Shown: one piece after another, positions 55,926-64,000 of the stretch | Layout: each line of letters starts with the position of its first letter | How positions within the stretch are numbered: position 1 is the first letter of the stretch | From: Symbiodinium sp. CCMP2592 | Taxonomy: Eukaryota > Sar > Dinophyceae > Suessiales > Symbiodiniaceae | Length of the DNA: 64,000 nt | Reading direction: 5' to 3' | Assembly: GCA_905221615.1 (NCBI GenBank) | Contig: CAJNDT010006024.1 | Coordinates: 558,001-622,000 of the forward strand | Made by a program: the position numbers and the translations under genes | The notes under the pieces: model-generated | What the model was told of the DNA's origin: nothing | What the model saw: the letters and a program-made list of their open reading frames with translations, nothing else | Database searches by the model: none

Positions 55926-57160
55926 CAGTAAGAATGAGGCAGGGTGAGCTTTTGGGGATCTCACGCGAAGGAGGGCTCAAGAGGGCTTTTGCAGGGTTAG
56001 GGGCCTTAGAAATCAACATAATAATTTATGGTGATATTCATAATAATGTAAATAGCAATAATCAAGAGGGCTTTTGCAGGGTTATAGGTTATAATGGGAG
56101 GCTTAGGCAGACAATGACATTTTGCTCGTCGAGCAAGGAGAATGACACGACACACAGTGGCCACCACGATTTGAAGATGCACCACCGATAAGGCGAGGAA
56201 TAGTATATTTATATCAATAACAGTATCATGCCATCAAGTAGACTCGAAAATGTTGCCACTCACGCCAGCGCTGACACTTACGGATACGTGCAACAGGCCT
56301 TCTTGTTGTCGCCGTTGAGCAGACTTCGTACAGTTATCAGGATCATATGGTGCGAAACAAGCCCCCAAAATCGTGCAACATGCGGATCGAAGGTGTAGGC
56401 TCTAGTCGCAGGCGTCGCGATGGTCAACACACCAAGACTTTCAGCCTAAACCTGAGACCACAACAAGTCCCAGATCCAAGTTCTGTGGCCCGTGGTGTTC
56501 AGGATTAGGCTTAGCCGCCAGCATGCTCAGATGAGGATGAGATAAGGAGTCTTCATTGCTCTTTTTGGCTCACGCACTCTTCGTGCTCTCCACCCAGAAC
56601 TTGTTCAGGAACTACTAACGCCCAGGAACTAGGACCAGGACCTAGGAGTCGCGACACGACTCTGTGCATGGCCCTGCCTTTGTTTCAGGATGGCCGGCAC
56701 TTAAAGCAGCCTGGATTCGCTGCATGCAGGTGGGGATGGGGGCTTTGAGAGCGCTCGGTTGCAATTTGTTGTTTAGAGGAGGCCAGCCGCAGTAGCCCTC
56801 ATCCATGGCAAAGCCCGTTCCTCGGGTATGTAATTGCAGAAGCTAGAACTGGGTCGAGTTGCCGGCGGACCTCTCGCTCATGACGCCCCGAACCTGGCAC
56901 TGTTGTCTTTGCGTCTCTAAGCCTTGTCTGGCCTCGTCGAAAGCCCAACAAGAGTCAAGAGAACGAGATTCGGCCCAAAATCAATGGCTCTTGGGTCATG
57001 CTTTAACAAAACACGCCTTCTGCAACACTGCTACGATGCGGTCTACTATTTCGGTTCCTTAAAGGGTTCTACAACAAGGTTACCACTAGGGTTCTATAGC
57101 AGGTTCGACAGTAAGGCGACGAAAAGGCTTCTACAAGGTTTCAGAACAGACCTCAGAAGT
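55926..57160. other. No recognised gene
   Basis: Only short frames. TGCAGGGTTA-containing repeat words at 55988 and 56067. Nothing else noted. Confidence 0.4.
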
Positions 57161-57164
57161 CTCA

Positions 57165-57257
57165 CCCTAAACCTATACCCCTAAACCCTAAAGCCCTAAG
57201 TCCCAAAGTCCTAAACCCTAAAGCCCCAAACCCCCGAAGCCCTAAACCCCGAAGCCC
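57165..57257. repeat. Telomere-like CCCTAAA repeat
   Basis: ACCCTAAAGCCCTAA-type words. Confidence 0.75.
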
Positions 57258-57357
57258 GCGATTCTATGCAGACACCGCCTCAAAGCCGCCGCTTCGGACA
57301 TCGCGCCGTCTCTTTACGCGAGGTAGCCTTGGCAGAATGGGACAGCTTCGGGAGAAC

Positions 57358-57481
57358 ACTTAAAGGATCATGGGACTTAGTAGCTAGGGTCATAACTTGG
57401 GTAACTATACTTATAACTACTTACAACCCCCATTAAGGTAATTAGCTATAACTTTACTTACTAAGTCCCATGATTTTCCAA
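57358..57481. mobile_element. Family A TIR element, copy 5
   Basis: CTTAAAGGATCATGGGACTT at the left; TTACTAAGTCCCATGATTTT at the right. Confidence 0.9.
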
Positions 57482-58250
57482 GGGACCGTAACATGAAGCC
57501 AGTGCTTCCCGAAATACGATCTCAACTTTGTTTACATAAAAAGATCTCATGTGGTCAAGACGATGCTAAGTCCGCTTTCAGGGCCCGTTTGGGTTTGGCG
57601 CTTTCTGTTAAGTTTTTTGTTCTGCAGTATTGGACGGACATGAAATATGCTGGAACACAGGTTCAGGAAGATCAGTACGGTAGCACGAGAGCAGTATGTC
57701 CCGAAATTTGAATATCACAAGTTGGAGTACATTAGTAATTGTGGCCAACAACCGGGACTTAAAGCTTCTTGCTAAGACCGACCCAAGATACGTCATCTTC
57801 TGCTGCCCCAGCATTCTGTGTCCAACAATCCTTCACAACAGATCAGCTTCCTCATCGTTCCCCGCCCCAACAGCAGCCTCCTGCGCTGTGCTGTACTTGC
57901 ACCCGCCCAGAACAGAAGTATCGACTAATCCAAGAATCGATGGGCCCAATTCGAAAGGATCGCCCGAATCCATTGTGCAGATGGTTACAGCTTTACGCAT
58001 GTATATGTATGTGTGGGGCGTGTGGGCCGTTTGTTGCTTGCACGAACCTGCATGCATGCATGCATGTCTCCAGGTATGTGTCAGCATTCTAGCTCCAAGA
58101 AATTCTGCCCTGGCTGGATCAAGCTTGCTTGAGTTCTCACTCTTGGTCACAGGTGCAGTGCAGTGCAGAGAAAAGTAGAGGAGAAGGGTGGACAAGTAAC
58201 AGGCAAGATGTCTCATCTGAACTCCGGTTTCTTCCTCTGGTTTGCTTTTT
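57482..58250. other. No recognised gene
   Basis: Short frames on both strands (57696-58178, 57833-58216 minus) without domains; likely the upstream region of the ankyrin gene. Confidence 0.4.
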
Positions 58251-58252
58251 AG
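58251..58252 (+). promoter_or_regulatory. Candidate trans-splice acceptor
   Basis: A pyrimidine-rich tract (TTTCTTCCTCTGGTTTGC then TTTTTAG) ends in AG 24 bp before the start codon of the ankyrin gene. Dinoflagellate mRNAs receive a spliced leader at such sites; use here is inferred. Confidence 0.4.
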
Positions 58253-58276
58253 CGCAACTCCTCACTCTCACTGGAG

Positions 58277-59526
58277 ATGCTGCATGTTACATCGCTCTCC
58301 GGGGAGAAGTACGCCGTGCCAGCGAAGGACTACAGCGATGGGAGGGCGCTGAAGACGTACTTCAGTCGTACCCACGGCTTTCCGCCTCGCTTCCAGCAGC
58401 GGATGCTTCTCGAAGGCAATGAACTGGAGGACAGCACCTTTGTCATAGTTGGGTAACATTTTACATTTTTATGGGTACTTAAGCCCCAAAAAGGAATAAC
58501 AGTTTGGATTTTTAATCATCCTATCCCAACCAACCATGAACCAGGCACCGGGCTGGAGGCGTCCATGGAGCTGAACCTGCTTCTGCTTCCTTTGAGCTGC
58601 ACGGAAACAGAGAAGCTTTTCGCTGCCATCGATGAGGGATCTGCAGCCCAAGTGGAAACCCTCTTGCAGATCCCCCAGGACCCAAATCAAGCTGACGCAG
58701 ATTCCAGGCTGCCTCTGCAAATCGCAGCCGCTGACGGGAATGTTGACATCGTGCGCTTGCTGTTGGAGGCTCATGCCCACACTAACTCCGCCGACAGAGT
58801 AGGCAGCACAGCTCTCATGCGGGCCTGCGCACGGGACGATGCAGAAGTGGGACGTCTGTTGCTGGAGGCAGGTGCTGACACAGACTTAGTGGACATTGAC
58901 GGTTACACCGCCTTGATGCGTGTATCCGGCAAAGGCCATGCCACCGTTGTGCAGTTGCTCTTACAGGCCGGTGCTAGCACAAGCGTTGTCAGCCAAAATG
59001 GCCACTCAGCTCTGATGTTCGCAGCGACACGCGGCAAGGAAGAAGTGACACGTTTGCTTTTAGAAGCTGGTGCCGACCCCAACTTTATCACAGAGAAGGG
59101 TCTCCGCGGCTACACACCTCTCATGAACGCATCCAGTGCAGGCCACGCTCCAGTGGTGCAGTTGCTCCTTGCCGCCCGAGCTGACCCGAATGTTGTCGGT
59201 CACGTTGGCCTCAGAGCTCTGTCGGGAGCGGCTAGCCAGGGCCGGGTTGAGGTGGGAGTCTACCCTTTTTTCGGAGTCCTTATAACAAGAAGCCTAGTCT
59301 TTAGAGTTCTATACTGGGGTCCCCTACTTTCGGAAACGGCCAGGTGGTTCGCCTGCTGCTGGAGGCCAGGGCTGACCCTAACTTCTCGGACGAGTCTGGC
59401 AGCACAGTCCTTGACGATGCAGCAGACCATAAGGAAGTTCTGGCCTTGCTTGAGCCCCACGTGGAAAAGCCTCCAGCCAACACGGGAGAGCGCTCAGCCA
59501 CCGGCAGCAGTTGCCAGGTGTCCTGA
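58277..59526 (+). CDS. Ubiquitin-like plus ankyrin-repeat protein
   Basis: Three exons, 58277-58433, 58545-59251 and 59344-59526, give 348 residues. Residues 1-65 form a ubiquitin-like domain (MLHVTSLSGEKYAVPAKDY then RMLLEGNELEDS). Six or seven ankyrin repeats follow (for example VDIVRLLLEAHAHTN, EVTRLLLEAGADPNF), then a Ser-rich tail. This layout is a common dinoflagellate family; ankyrin repeats bind proteins, and the cellular role is unknown. Intron 1 (58434-58544) is GC-AG and joins NELEDS to TGLEASMELNLLLL, the expected end of the domain. Intron 2 (59252-59343) is GT-AG and is a family C element. Its removal restores GRVEVVRLLLEARADPN. Unspliced, the frame shifts inside the repeat. The start is the first ATG in frame. 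Confidence 0.88.
58434..58544 (+). other. Intron 1 with TIR-like ends
   Basis: GC-AG intron of 111 bp. GCACC occurs at both junctions, so the splice point can slide. Inside, TCATAGTTGGG (58443-58453) is a partial mirror of CCCAACCAACCATGA (58525-58539). It may be a decayed element of another family. Confidence 0.5.
59252..59343 (+). mobile_element. Family C TIR element, copy 4, acting as an intron
   Basis: Element 59254-59341: GGGAGTCTACCC at the left, CCCCTACTTTCGGAAACGGC at the right. AGGT flanks both sides (59250-59253 and 59342-59345). The left AG|GT gives the donor and the right AG|GT the acceptor, so splicing leaves no scar. Confidence 0.85.
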
Positions 59527-59624
59527 GACCAGAATAGCTGTCAGGCTCCGTTTCACAGCCACTGTCCTTGATGTGAAAAAGCATTCGGCCGTCTGCAGAC
59601 CAAGTAATGTAGGGACATGAACTT

Positions 59625-59716
59625 GTAGAATAAGGTTCGGGGTTATACTCTAGTCATAGTAAGGAACCCACAAAACCCTATTCTAATATATTCTAATTGT
59701 TAAGGCCCCTATAATA
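59625..59716. mobile_element. Family B TIR element, copy 10
   Basis: AACCCACAAAACCCTATTCT and TAATTGTTAAGGCCCCTATA, in the presumed 3' region of the ankyrin gene. Confidence 0.65.
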
Positions 59717-59885
59717 TACTATAATACCCTTATAGATCCCTTATAGTAGCCCTTATATAGAGCCCTTGAACGACAAACCTCATTCGAATGATTGAATTTA
59801 TAAAGGCTTATATCCTTAAATCCCTTGAAGTACCCTTTTAGTATCCCTCAATTGAGCCCTATAAAGGAACCATAGTCTAACTAGG
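59716..59885. repeat. CCCTTATAG-type repeated words
   Basis: CCCTTATAGATCCCTTATAG and similar words, related to the tandem repeat at 60691-60925. Confidence 0.6.
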
Positions 59886-59932
59886 TCACACGCGCGTGAG
59901 GCGCCCTGTTACGTTGCAGGGTCTGAATGTGC

Positions 59933-60050
59933 TTATTTCCTGGGTTTTGGTATGATTTTGGTGTAAATTCAAGTTATTATCAGGAGCCCCCAACTATTCT
60001 TTTTTATTGATAAATCAGCTAATTTACACCAGGAAATGCTGTTTTTGGGG
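59933..60050. repeat. Hairpin element (single copy)
   Basis: ATTTCCTGG and GTGTAAATT at the left, 17 bp apart, are mirrored as one contiguous AATTTACACCAGGAAAT at the right. Confidence 0.6.
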
Positions 60051-60368
60051 TGTGGTTTTCTCTTTTCTTAGACACTCTGAACCCGAAAGACTCGCAACCT
60101 GCACGCCAAAGTCGCACCGTAACCTGAAGGACCACAGAAAGCCCTGTACCTAGGGTTGAGGCCTGGGGTGACCCAGCTACAAGTCTGGAGCAGAAATTCG
60201 CAAAACATATCTCAGACGCTTGACCGATGCCTTGTCGCTCTGTGAGCAGCTGACATACAAGAAACTTGAAATCTTGGTCTGTAGATGCCCTAACCCTAAA
60301 AAAAAACCCAAAGCCCTAAACTTGAAATCTTGGTCTGTAGATGCATACGAGGCCAGAGGTCGTTCTTA

Positions 60369-60404
60369 ACCCCCCCCCCCCCTCCCCCCCTCCCCCCTCC
60401 CCCT
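60369..60404. repeat. Poly-C tract
   Basis: Thirty-six bases, almost all C with four T; possible G-quadruplex on the minus strand. The sentence-like duplicate TTGAAATCTTGGTCTGTAGA occurs just before at 60266 and 60321. Confidence 0.9.
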
Positions 60405-60449
60405 AATGGAAGGCACGATATATCGTGGCGCCTGGTGCGCGTGTAACCA

Positions 60450-60545
60450 ACTATCAATATAGTATATACCCTTATAGTATCCCCGAAAGGAACCCTACAA
60501 AAGGAACCCTGGTCTAACTATTAAGGCCCCTATACTATAGTACCC
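60450..60545. mobile_element. Family B-related element, copy 11, worn
   Basis: ATATAGTATATACCC and CTAACTATTAAGGCCCCTAT ends; the middle differs. Confidence 0.5.
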
Positions 60546-60587
60546 TTATAGATCGTAACCCTGATAGACCCCTTTAAAGTAAGCCTG

Positions 60588-60690
60588 TCATGGGACTTAG
60601 TAAGTAAGGTTATACGCATCTTAATTGGGGTTTATAAGTATAGTTACCCTAATTATAACCCCAGTTACTAAGTCCCATGATCCTTTAAGT
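60588..60690. mobile_element. Family A TIR element, copy 6
   Basis: TCATGGGACTTAGTAAGTAA at the left; AGTTACTAAGTCCCATGATC at the right. Confidence 0.92.
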
Positions 60691-60925
60691 AGTCTAACTA
60701 TGAAGGTCCCTCTTATAGAACCCTTACAGACCCCTATTAAGGAGCCCTTTAAGGAACCTGATCCTTCCCCTCTTATAGAACCCTTATAGATCCCTATTAA
60801 GGAGCCCTTTAAGGAACCCTGTAAGTAGTCTAACTATGAAGGCCCCTCTTATAGATCCCTTATAGATCCCTACTAAGGAGCCCTTTAAGAAACCCTGTAG
60901 TTACTAAGTCTAACTATGAAGGCCC
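60691..60925. repeat. Tandem repeat, about 3 units of 75-80 bp
   Basis: Each unit has AGTCTAACTATGAAGGCCCC, CTTATAGATCCCTA and AAGGAGCCCTTTAAGGAACC. Confidence 0.85.
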
Positions 60926-60927
60926 TT

Positions 60928-61048
60928 AAACCCTAACCCTAAACCCTTAAACCCTAAACCTTAAACCCTAAACCCTAAACCCTCTAAACCCTAAACCCTA
61001 AACCTTAAACCCTAAACCCTAAACCCTAAACCCTAAACCCTAAACCCC
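60928..61048. repeat. CCCTAAA telomere-type array
   Basis: About 16 nearly perfect CCCTAAA units with a few CCTTAAA variants: the cleanest block in the window. 61049-61206 separates it from the reverse transcriptase stop. Confidence 0.95.
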
Positions 61049-61209
61049 TACGTTACTTCCCGCCCTGCGAAGGCCGAAGCCAAGGCTTCCGAGGCCGAGC
61101 GCCGTGCGGAGGAAAGTCTGGGCCTCGCACTTTCGGGTTCCGGGTACTCGTATGTGGGTTCAGGGGTTTACATTTTCCGCATTTCAGTGCGATCAGTGGT
61201 GTACGCCGC

Positions 61210-64000
61210 CTAATTACTTGCAGATGCTGCCCTGAACACGCGGAAAGGGCGTGATACAGGGTGGTTCCAGAACGCCTCGGGCGCTCTCAATGTACACATT
61301 TGCCCTGCAAGCATGGCTTTCCATGCTTCCTGCAGGGTACTAGGGATCAATGCCATGGGCTGATCAAGCACGGCTGTGTGTACAAGTGCTTCCCTTTCCG
61401 CCTCCCACTCAGCTTCCCAGGATGACGACAAGGCATACAAAGCACCAGTGTGGGTCTCGTACTTACTCAAGTGCCCTCGGATGGCCTCTTCCCAGTCCAT
61501 CGCTTCAACCTGCTCATAGAAGGCCTCGAATGTCTGCCCTTTGTCTGATGGAAGGCTCCCAGCTTCGCCAGCAGTCTGCACTTCCACTCGTAAAGCTTCC
61601 AAGGCCTGCAGGGCAGCCTCGAACACTTCAGGGGACCAATGTCGGTCGTCCTCGCACGCCGCAAGGAATTGCATCTCCGACATGACATAGTCAACCGCTC
61701 CTCCAATCTCGGTGGGGTAGACAGGGAACCGACTCAAAATCCTCCGGGCCTGAGCCGCAAAGTCGCCCTCCGTGAAGTCCAGGGCCGCCTCGCAGAGGTC
61801 GTTGTAGAACTCACGCTGTAGTCGTGGCCACTTCTCCTCCGTGACTGGCGGCTCCGGGACTCCCAGGGGCTCTGGCACAGCAGGCGTGAACTGGTCAATC
61901 TGCTGTTGTCGAAATTTTCGGCTCCCGAACCCTGGTGCCAGGGTGGTAGTCGGCTTCCCATAGGACCGAAGCCATCGCAGACAGGGTTCCGATGATCGCA
62001 GGTGGGCCGCAAGTCGGCCACCACTCCAAAACTGCTTATTACAAGCAGCACAGGTAGTCCCGCTCACGAACTGCCGGAACTCCGCCGCTCTCCCATGCAC
62101 CTTGAAGAAATGGACAGTGAGGCGGGCCTTGGAGGCAAAGAGCCGCTGGCAAGGCCAGCATTTCCACAACAGGCCTTCATTCCTCGGAGCAATCGGCTTC
62201 TCGAGGGTGGCCCGAAGGGCCCATTGGCCCACCGCAATGACATCTCTCTTGCCTTCTTCGGCATGCGTGGCCTTCAACCGCCGCCCAACCCGTCGCTTGA
62301 ACGCGGCGGGGTGCTCGCGGATCATGGCAACCCACAGAGGCCAGGATGCACCATCCAGGCCAGGCCAATCCGCCTTATCAGGTCCAACCACCCAAGCGAG
62401 GTCTTCCTGCACCGTCTGTAGCCACGTTTGCTCCGCCTGGAGGGCCGCCCAGAGGAGCTCCGGCCCGGACGTCACCAAGGAGACAAGGAGGCTTAACCGA
62501 GCTCGTCGGGCAACAAGGCTCAACTTCCAGCAACCAGTGACCAAATGGGCAACAGGGAGCGGGACGTGGAAGATTCGATCTCCCTTTACGGCTGTGCATA
62601 AGAGCCGCCTGACCAGCCTGGAGTACGCATTGGCCAGGAGTGCCCATGCTTTCCCTCTCGGTACCCACAATCCAATGTTGAACAAGGAGGAGGTGACCAC
62701 AGTGCTGAAGAGGGCAGCTCGAACTGGTAGAGCAAGATCACGGCGATTGAGGAGAAGTTTGCCCGCAGACTCATAAGCCTGCGTGGCCAGGGCTATTCTG
62801 TGGCGGGCCTCAACGATGCCTGTGTTGTGGAGGTCAACAAATCCTCCAAGGTGACGGTATTGAGGGACAATGGGGACGCTGAGACCAATGTCGTCAAGCG
62901 CCAGCAATGAGGCACCGCCCTTGAAGAAGTGACGACGAATCTTAACAGAGTCTCGGCCCTTCAGCTTCAGCATCATGCTGGTTTTGCCCACCTTCATATT
63001 GGGGCACAGTCCAAAGGCCCGACACGCATCCAACACAACTGTGGTGAGCCTGATGGCCCTTCGCATGATCTCCCAGCCAGTAGTAGCCGCTGTCGGGAAG
63101 GCACTGTCGTCAGCCCAAGTGCCATCCCATCCTGGCTGTCCAAGCCCTTGGAGCCCATCACCGTAGACGCCCACATCCAAGTCGGCCGGGAGGGTCACAA
63201 CGAGGTCCTCGACAACAGCCTGCTCGAAGATCAAGCACAACATCTTGCTGTAGATAAAAGCAAAGATGGTGTCAGCGAAGCTCTCGCCAGGTCTCGATCC
63301 TGCATAGGTCTTGCAGGCTTTTGTGCCATCCGTGTACCGCGAGCAGAACCACGTGTTGTAGTGGAGGTCTCTGATGACCTGTCGAAGGGCCGCCGGGACC
63401 CCAGCGTGGTTCATAAGGCCGCCTTCGCTGATCAGAGTCATGAGCTCCTTGAGCTCATCCGGGCCCATGTTGAACCTGCGAAAGATGTCGATGACCGTAG
63501 AGTCACGGCAAATATCTCCAACCGCCAGTTCTCGAATGACACTGTAGTAAGCACTCTTCGTGTCCAAGAACAACACGGCGTAGTTGAGCCCCAACTTGTT
63601 GCATCGGCGGATGTGAGCCAGGATGTACATCTCTGGAAACAGCACCGGCGCGGACTGCCGGGGTCCGCAGTGGAGGGGGTGCAGATTTTCCTGGGTGTAC
63701 TTACTCACTTTATTGCGGACCAGCCGGTGAAAACACTTGCCGACCGTGCTGCTCACGAAGAGGCTCCGGAAGTTTGCTACGTCTTGGCACGTTCCGGAGT
63801 TCTTGAAGGCCTCGTATAAGAGGCCCCCTCTCCACTGCGTCGGCTGCTTGGCCCAAACCATGGACTTCACGAAGAGGGGCAAGTACAAGGTCGCGAGCTC
63901 CGTGGAGGCAGTGGCCAAGACTTCCCCCGGGACATTGTCCAAACCCGGGGCCTTCCCTTTCGGTGTGGCCCGCATGACCGCTGCAACCTCAGAGTGAGTG
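61210..64000 (-). CDS. Non-LTR-type reverse transcriptase, intact ORF, cut by window edge
   Basis: The frame is open for 921 codons from the ATG at 63975 and continues in frame past the right edge (THSEVAAV precedes it), so the true start lies outside. RT motifs: KAPGLDNVPGEVLA (residues 8-21), AVLFLDTKSAYYSV (133-146, motif A), AGSRPGESFADT (225-236, motif B), TWADDSAF (286-293, motif C with WADD) and YRHLGGFVD. Two zinc-finger-like units follow: CWPCQRLF with His 622 and His 627, and CAACNKQFW with His 658 and Cys 665. The last 250 residues are acidic and helical with no known fold. No endonuclease or RNase H is seen in this part. Unlike the 11.6-20.2 kb element it has no stop or frameshift, so it may be young. 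The closest clade is not assigned. Confidence 0.85.
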   Translation of the reverse strand, partial: THSEVAAVMRATPKGKAPGLDNVPGEVLATASTELATLYLPLFVKSMVWAKQPTQWRGGLLYEAFKNSGTCQDVANFRSLFVSSTVGKCFHRLVRNKVSKYTQENLHPLHCGPRQSAPVLFPEMYILAHIRRCNKLGLNYAVLFLDTKSAYYSVIRELAVGDICRDSTVIDIFRRFNMGPDELKELMTLISEGGLMNHAGVPAALRQVIRDLHYNTWFCSRYTDGTKACKTYAGSRPGESFADTIFAFIYSKMLCLIFEQAVVEDLVVTLPADLDVGVYGDGLQGLGQPGWDGTWADDSAFPTAATTGWEIMRRAIRLTTVVLDACRAFGLCPNMKVGKTSMMLKLKGRDSVKIRRHFFKGGASLLALDDIGLSVPIVPQYRHLGGFVDLHNTGIVEARHRIALATQAYESAGKLLLNRRDLALPVRAALFSTVVTSSLFNIGLWVPRGKAWALLANAYSRLVRRLLCTAVKGDRIFHVPLPVAHLVTGCWKLSLVARRARLSLLVSLVTSGPELLWAALQAEQTWLQTVQEDLAWVVGPDKADWPGLDGASWPLWVAMIREHPAAFKRRVGRRLKATHAEEGKRDVIAVGQWALRATLEKPIAPRNEGLLWKCWPCQRLFASKARLTVHFFKVHGRAAEFRQFVSGTTCAACNKQFWSGGRLAAHLRSSEPCLRWLRSYGKPTTTLAPGFGSRKFRQQQIDQFTPAVPEPLGVPEPPVTEEKWPRLQREFYNDLCEAALDFTEGDFAAQARRILSRFPVYPTEIGGAVDYVMSEMQFLAACEDDRHWSPEVFEAALQALEALRVEVQTAGEAGSLPSDKGQTFEAFYEQVEAMDWEEAIRGHLSKYETHTGALYALSSSWEAEWEAEREALVHTAVLDQPMALIPSTLQEAWKAMLAGQMCTLRAPEAFWNHPVSRPFRVFRAASASN

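Noticed and set aside
56565..56590. CTTTTTGGCTCAC as a relic of the dinoflagellate spliced leader
   Set aside because: Only about 11 bases match the 3' end of the leader; too short to exclude chance and no retrogene follows.
62929..63819. 296-codon plus-strand frame
   Set aside because: Antisense of the reverse transcriptase; no independent protein pattern.

Overview
The window looks like nuclear DNA of a dinoflagellate, probably close to the Symbiodiniaceae or a relative. Five things point there. (1) Interstitial arrays of the TTTAGGG/CCCTAAA telomere-type repeat are scattered throughout. (2) Genes that can be pieced together need many GC-AG introns, and one possibly GA-AG, besides GT-AG. 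(3) One gene has the ubiquitin-like plus ankyrin-repeat layout typical of these algae. (4) A non-LTR retrotransposon carries an OTU-type protease domain. (5) Much of the sequence is triplet or AT-rich microsatellite. Everything was read by eye and no search was run, so gene models are reconstructions.

Layout. 1-11.6 kb: simple repeats, short TIR elements and a few candidate exons, including a small gene at 10.4-10.75 kb split by a TIR element. 11.6-20.2 kb: one decayed non-LTR retrotransposon with ORF1-like, OTU, zinc-finger, endonuclease, reverse transcriptase and RNase H segments. It lies inside an older TIR element and is bracketed by a 13-bp direct repeat. 20.2-26.2 kb: long microsatellites and a gene for a Pro/Lys/Asp pentapeptide-repeat protein whose introns are triplet repeats and telomere-like arrays. 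28.3-30.9 kb: a GT34/MNN10-like glycosyltransferase and two unidentified ORFs. 31-47 kb: mostly repeats with isolated exon-like blocks. 47.4-54.5 kb: a multi-exon PP2C-type protein phosphatase gene recovered motif by motif. 58.2-59.5 kb: the ubiquitin-like/ankyrin gene, three exons. 61.2-64 kb, minus strand: a long intact reverse transcriptase ORF running off the right edge, its 3' side facing a block of telomere-type repeat.

The most interesting system is a population of short (about 75-125 bp) terminal-inverted-repeat elements in at least six families, named A, B, C, D, F and H here. Members of families C and D sit exactly where introns are needed to keep reading frames open. In the ankyrin gene a family C copy with a duplicated AGGT supplies both splice sites, and its removal restores an ankyrin repeat. 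In the 10.5-kb gene a family D copy is flanked by AG that serves as the acceptor. These behave as introners (transposons that become introns) and the window gives several snapshots of the process.
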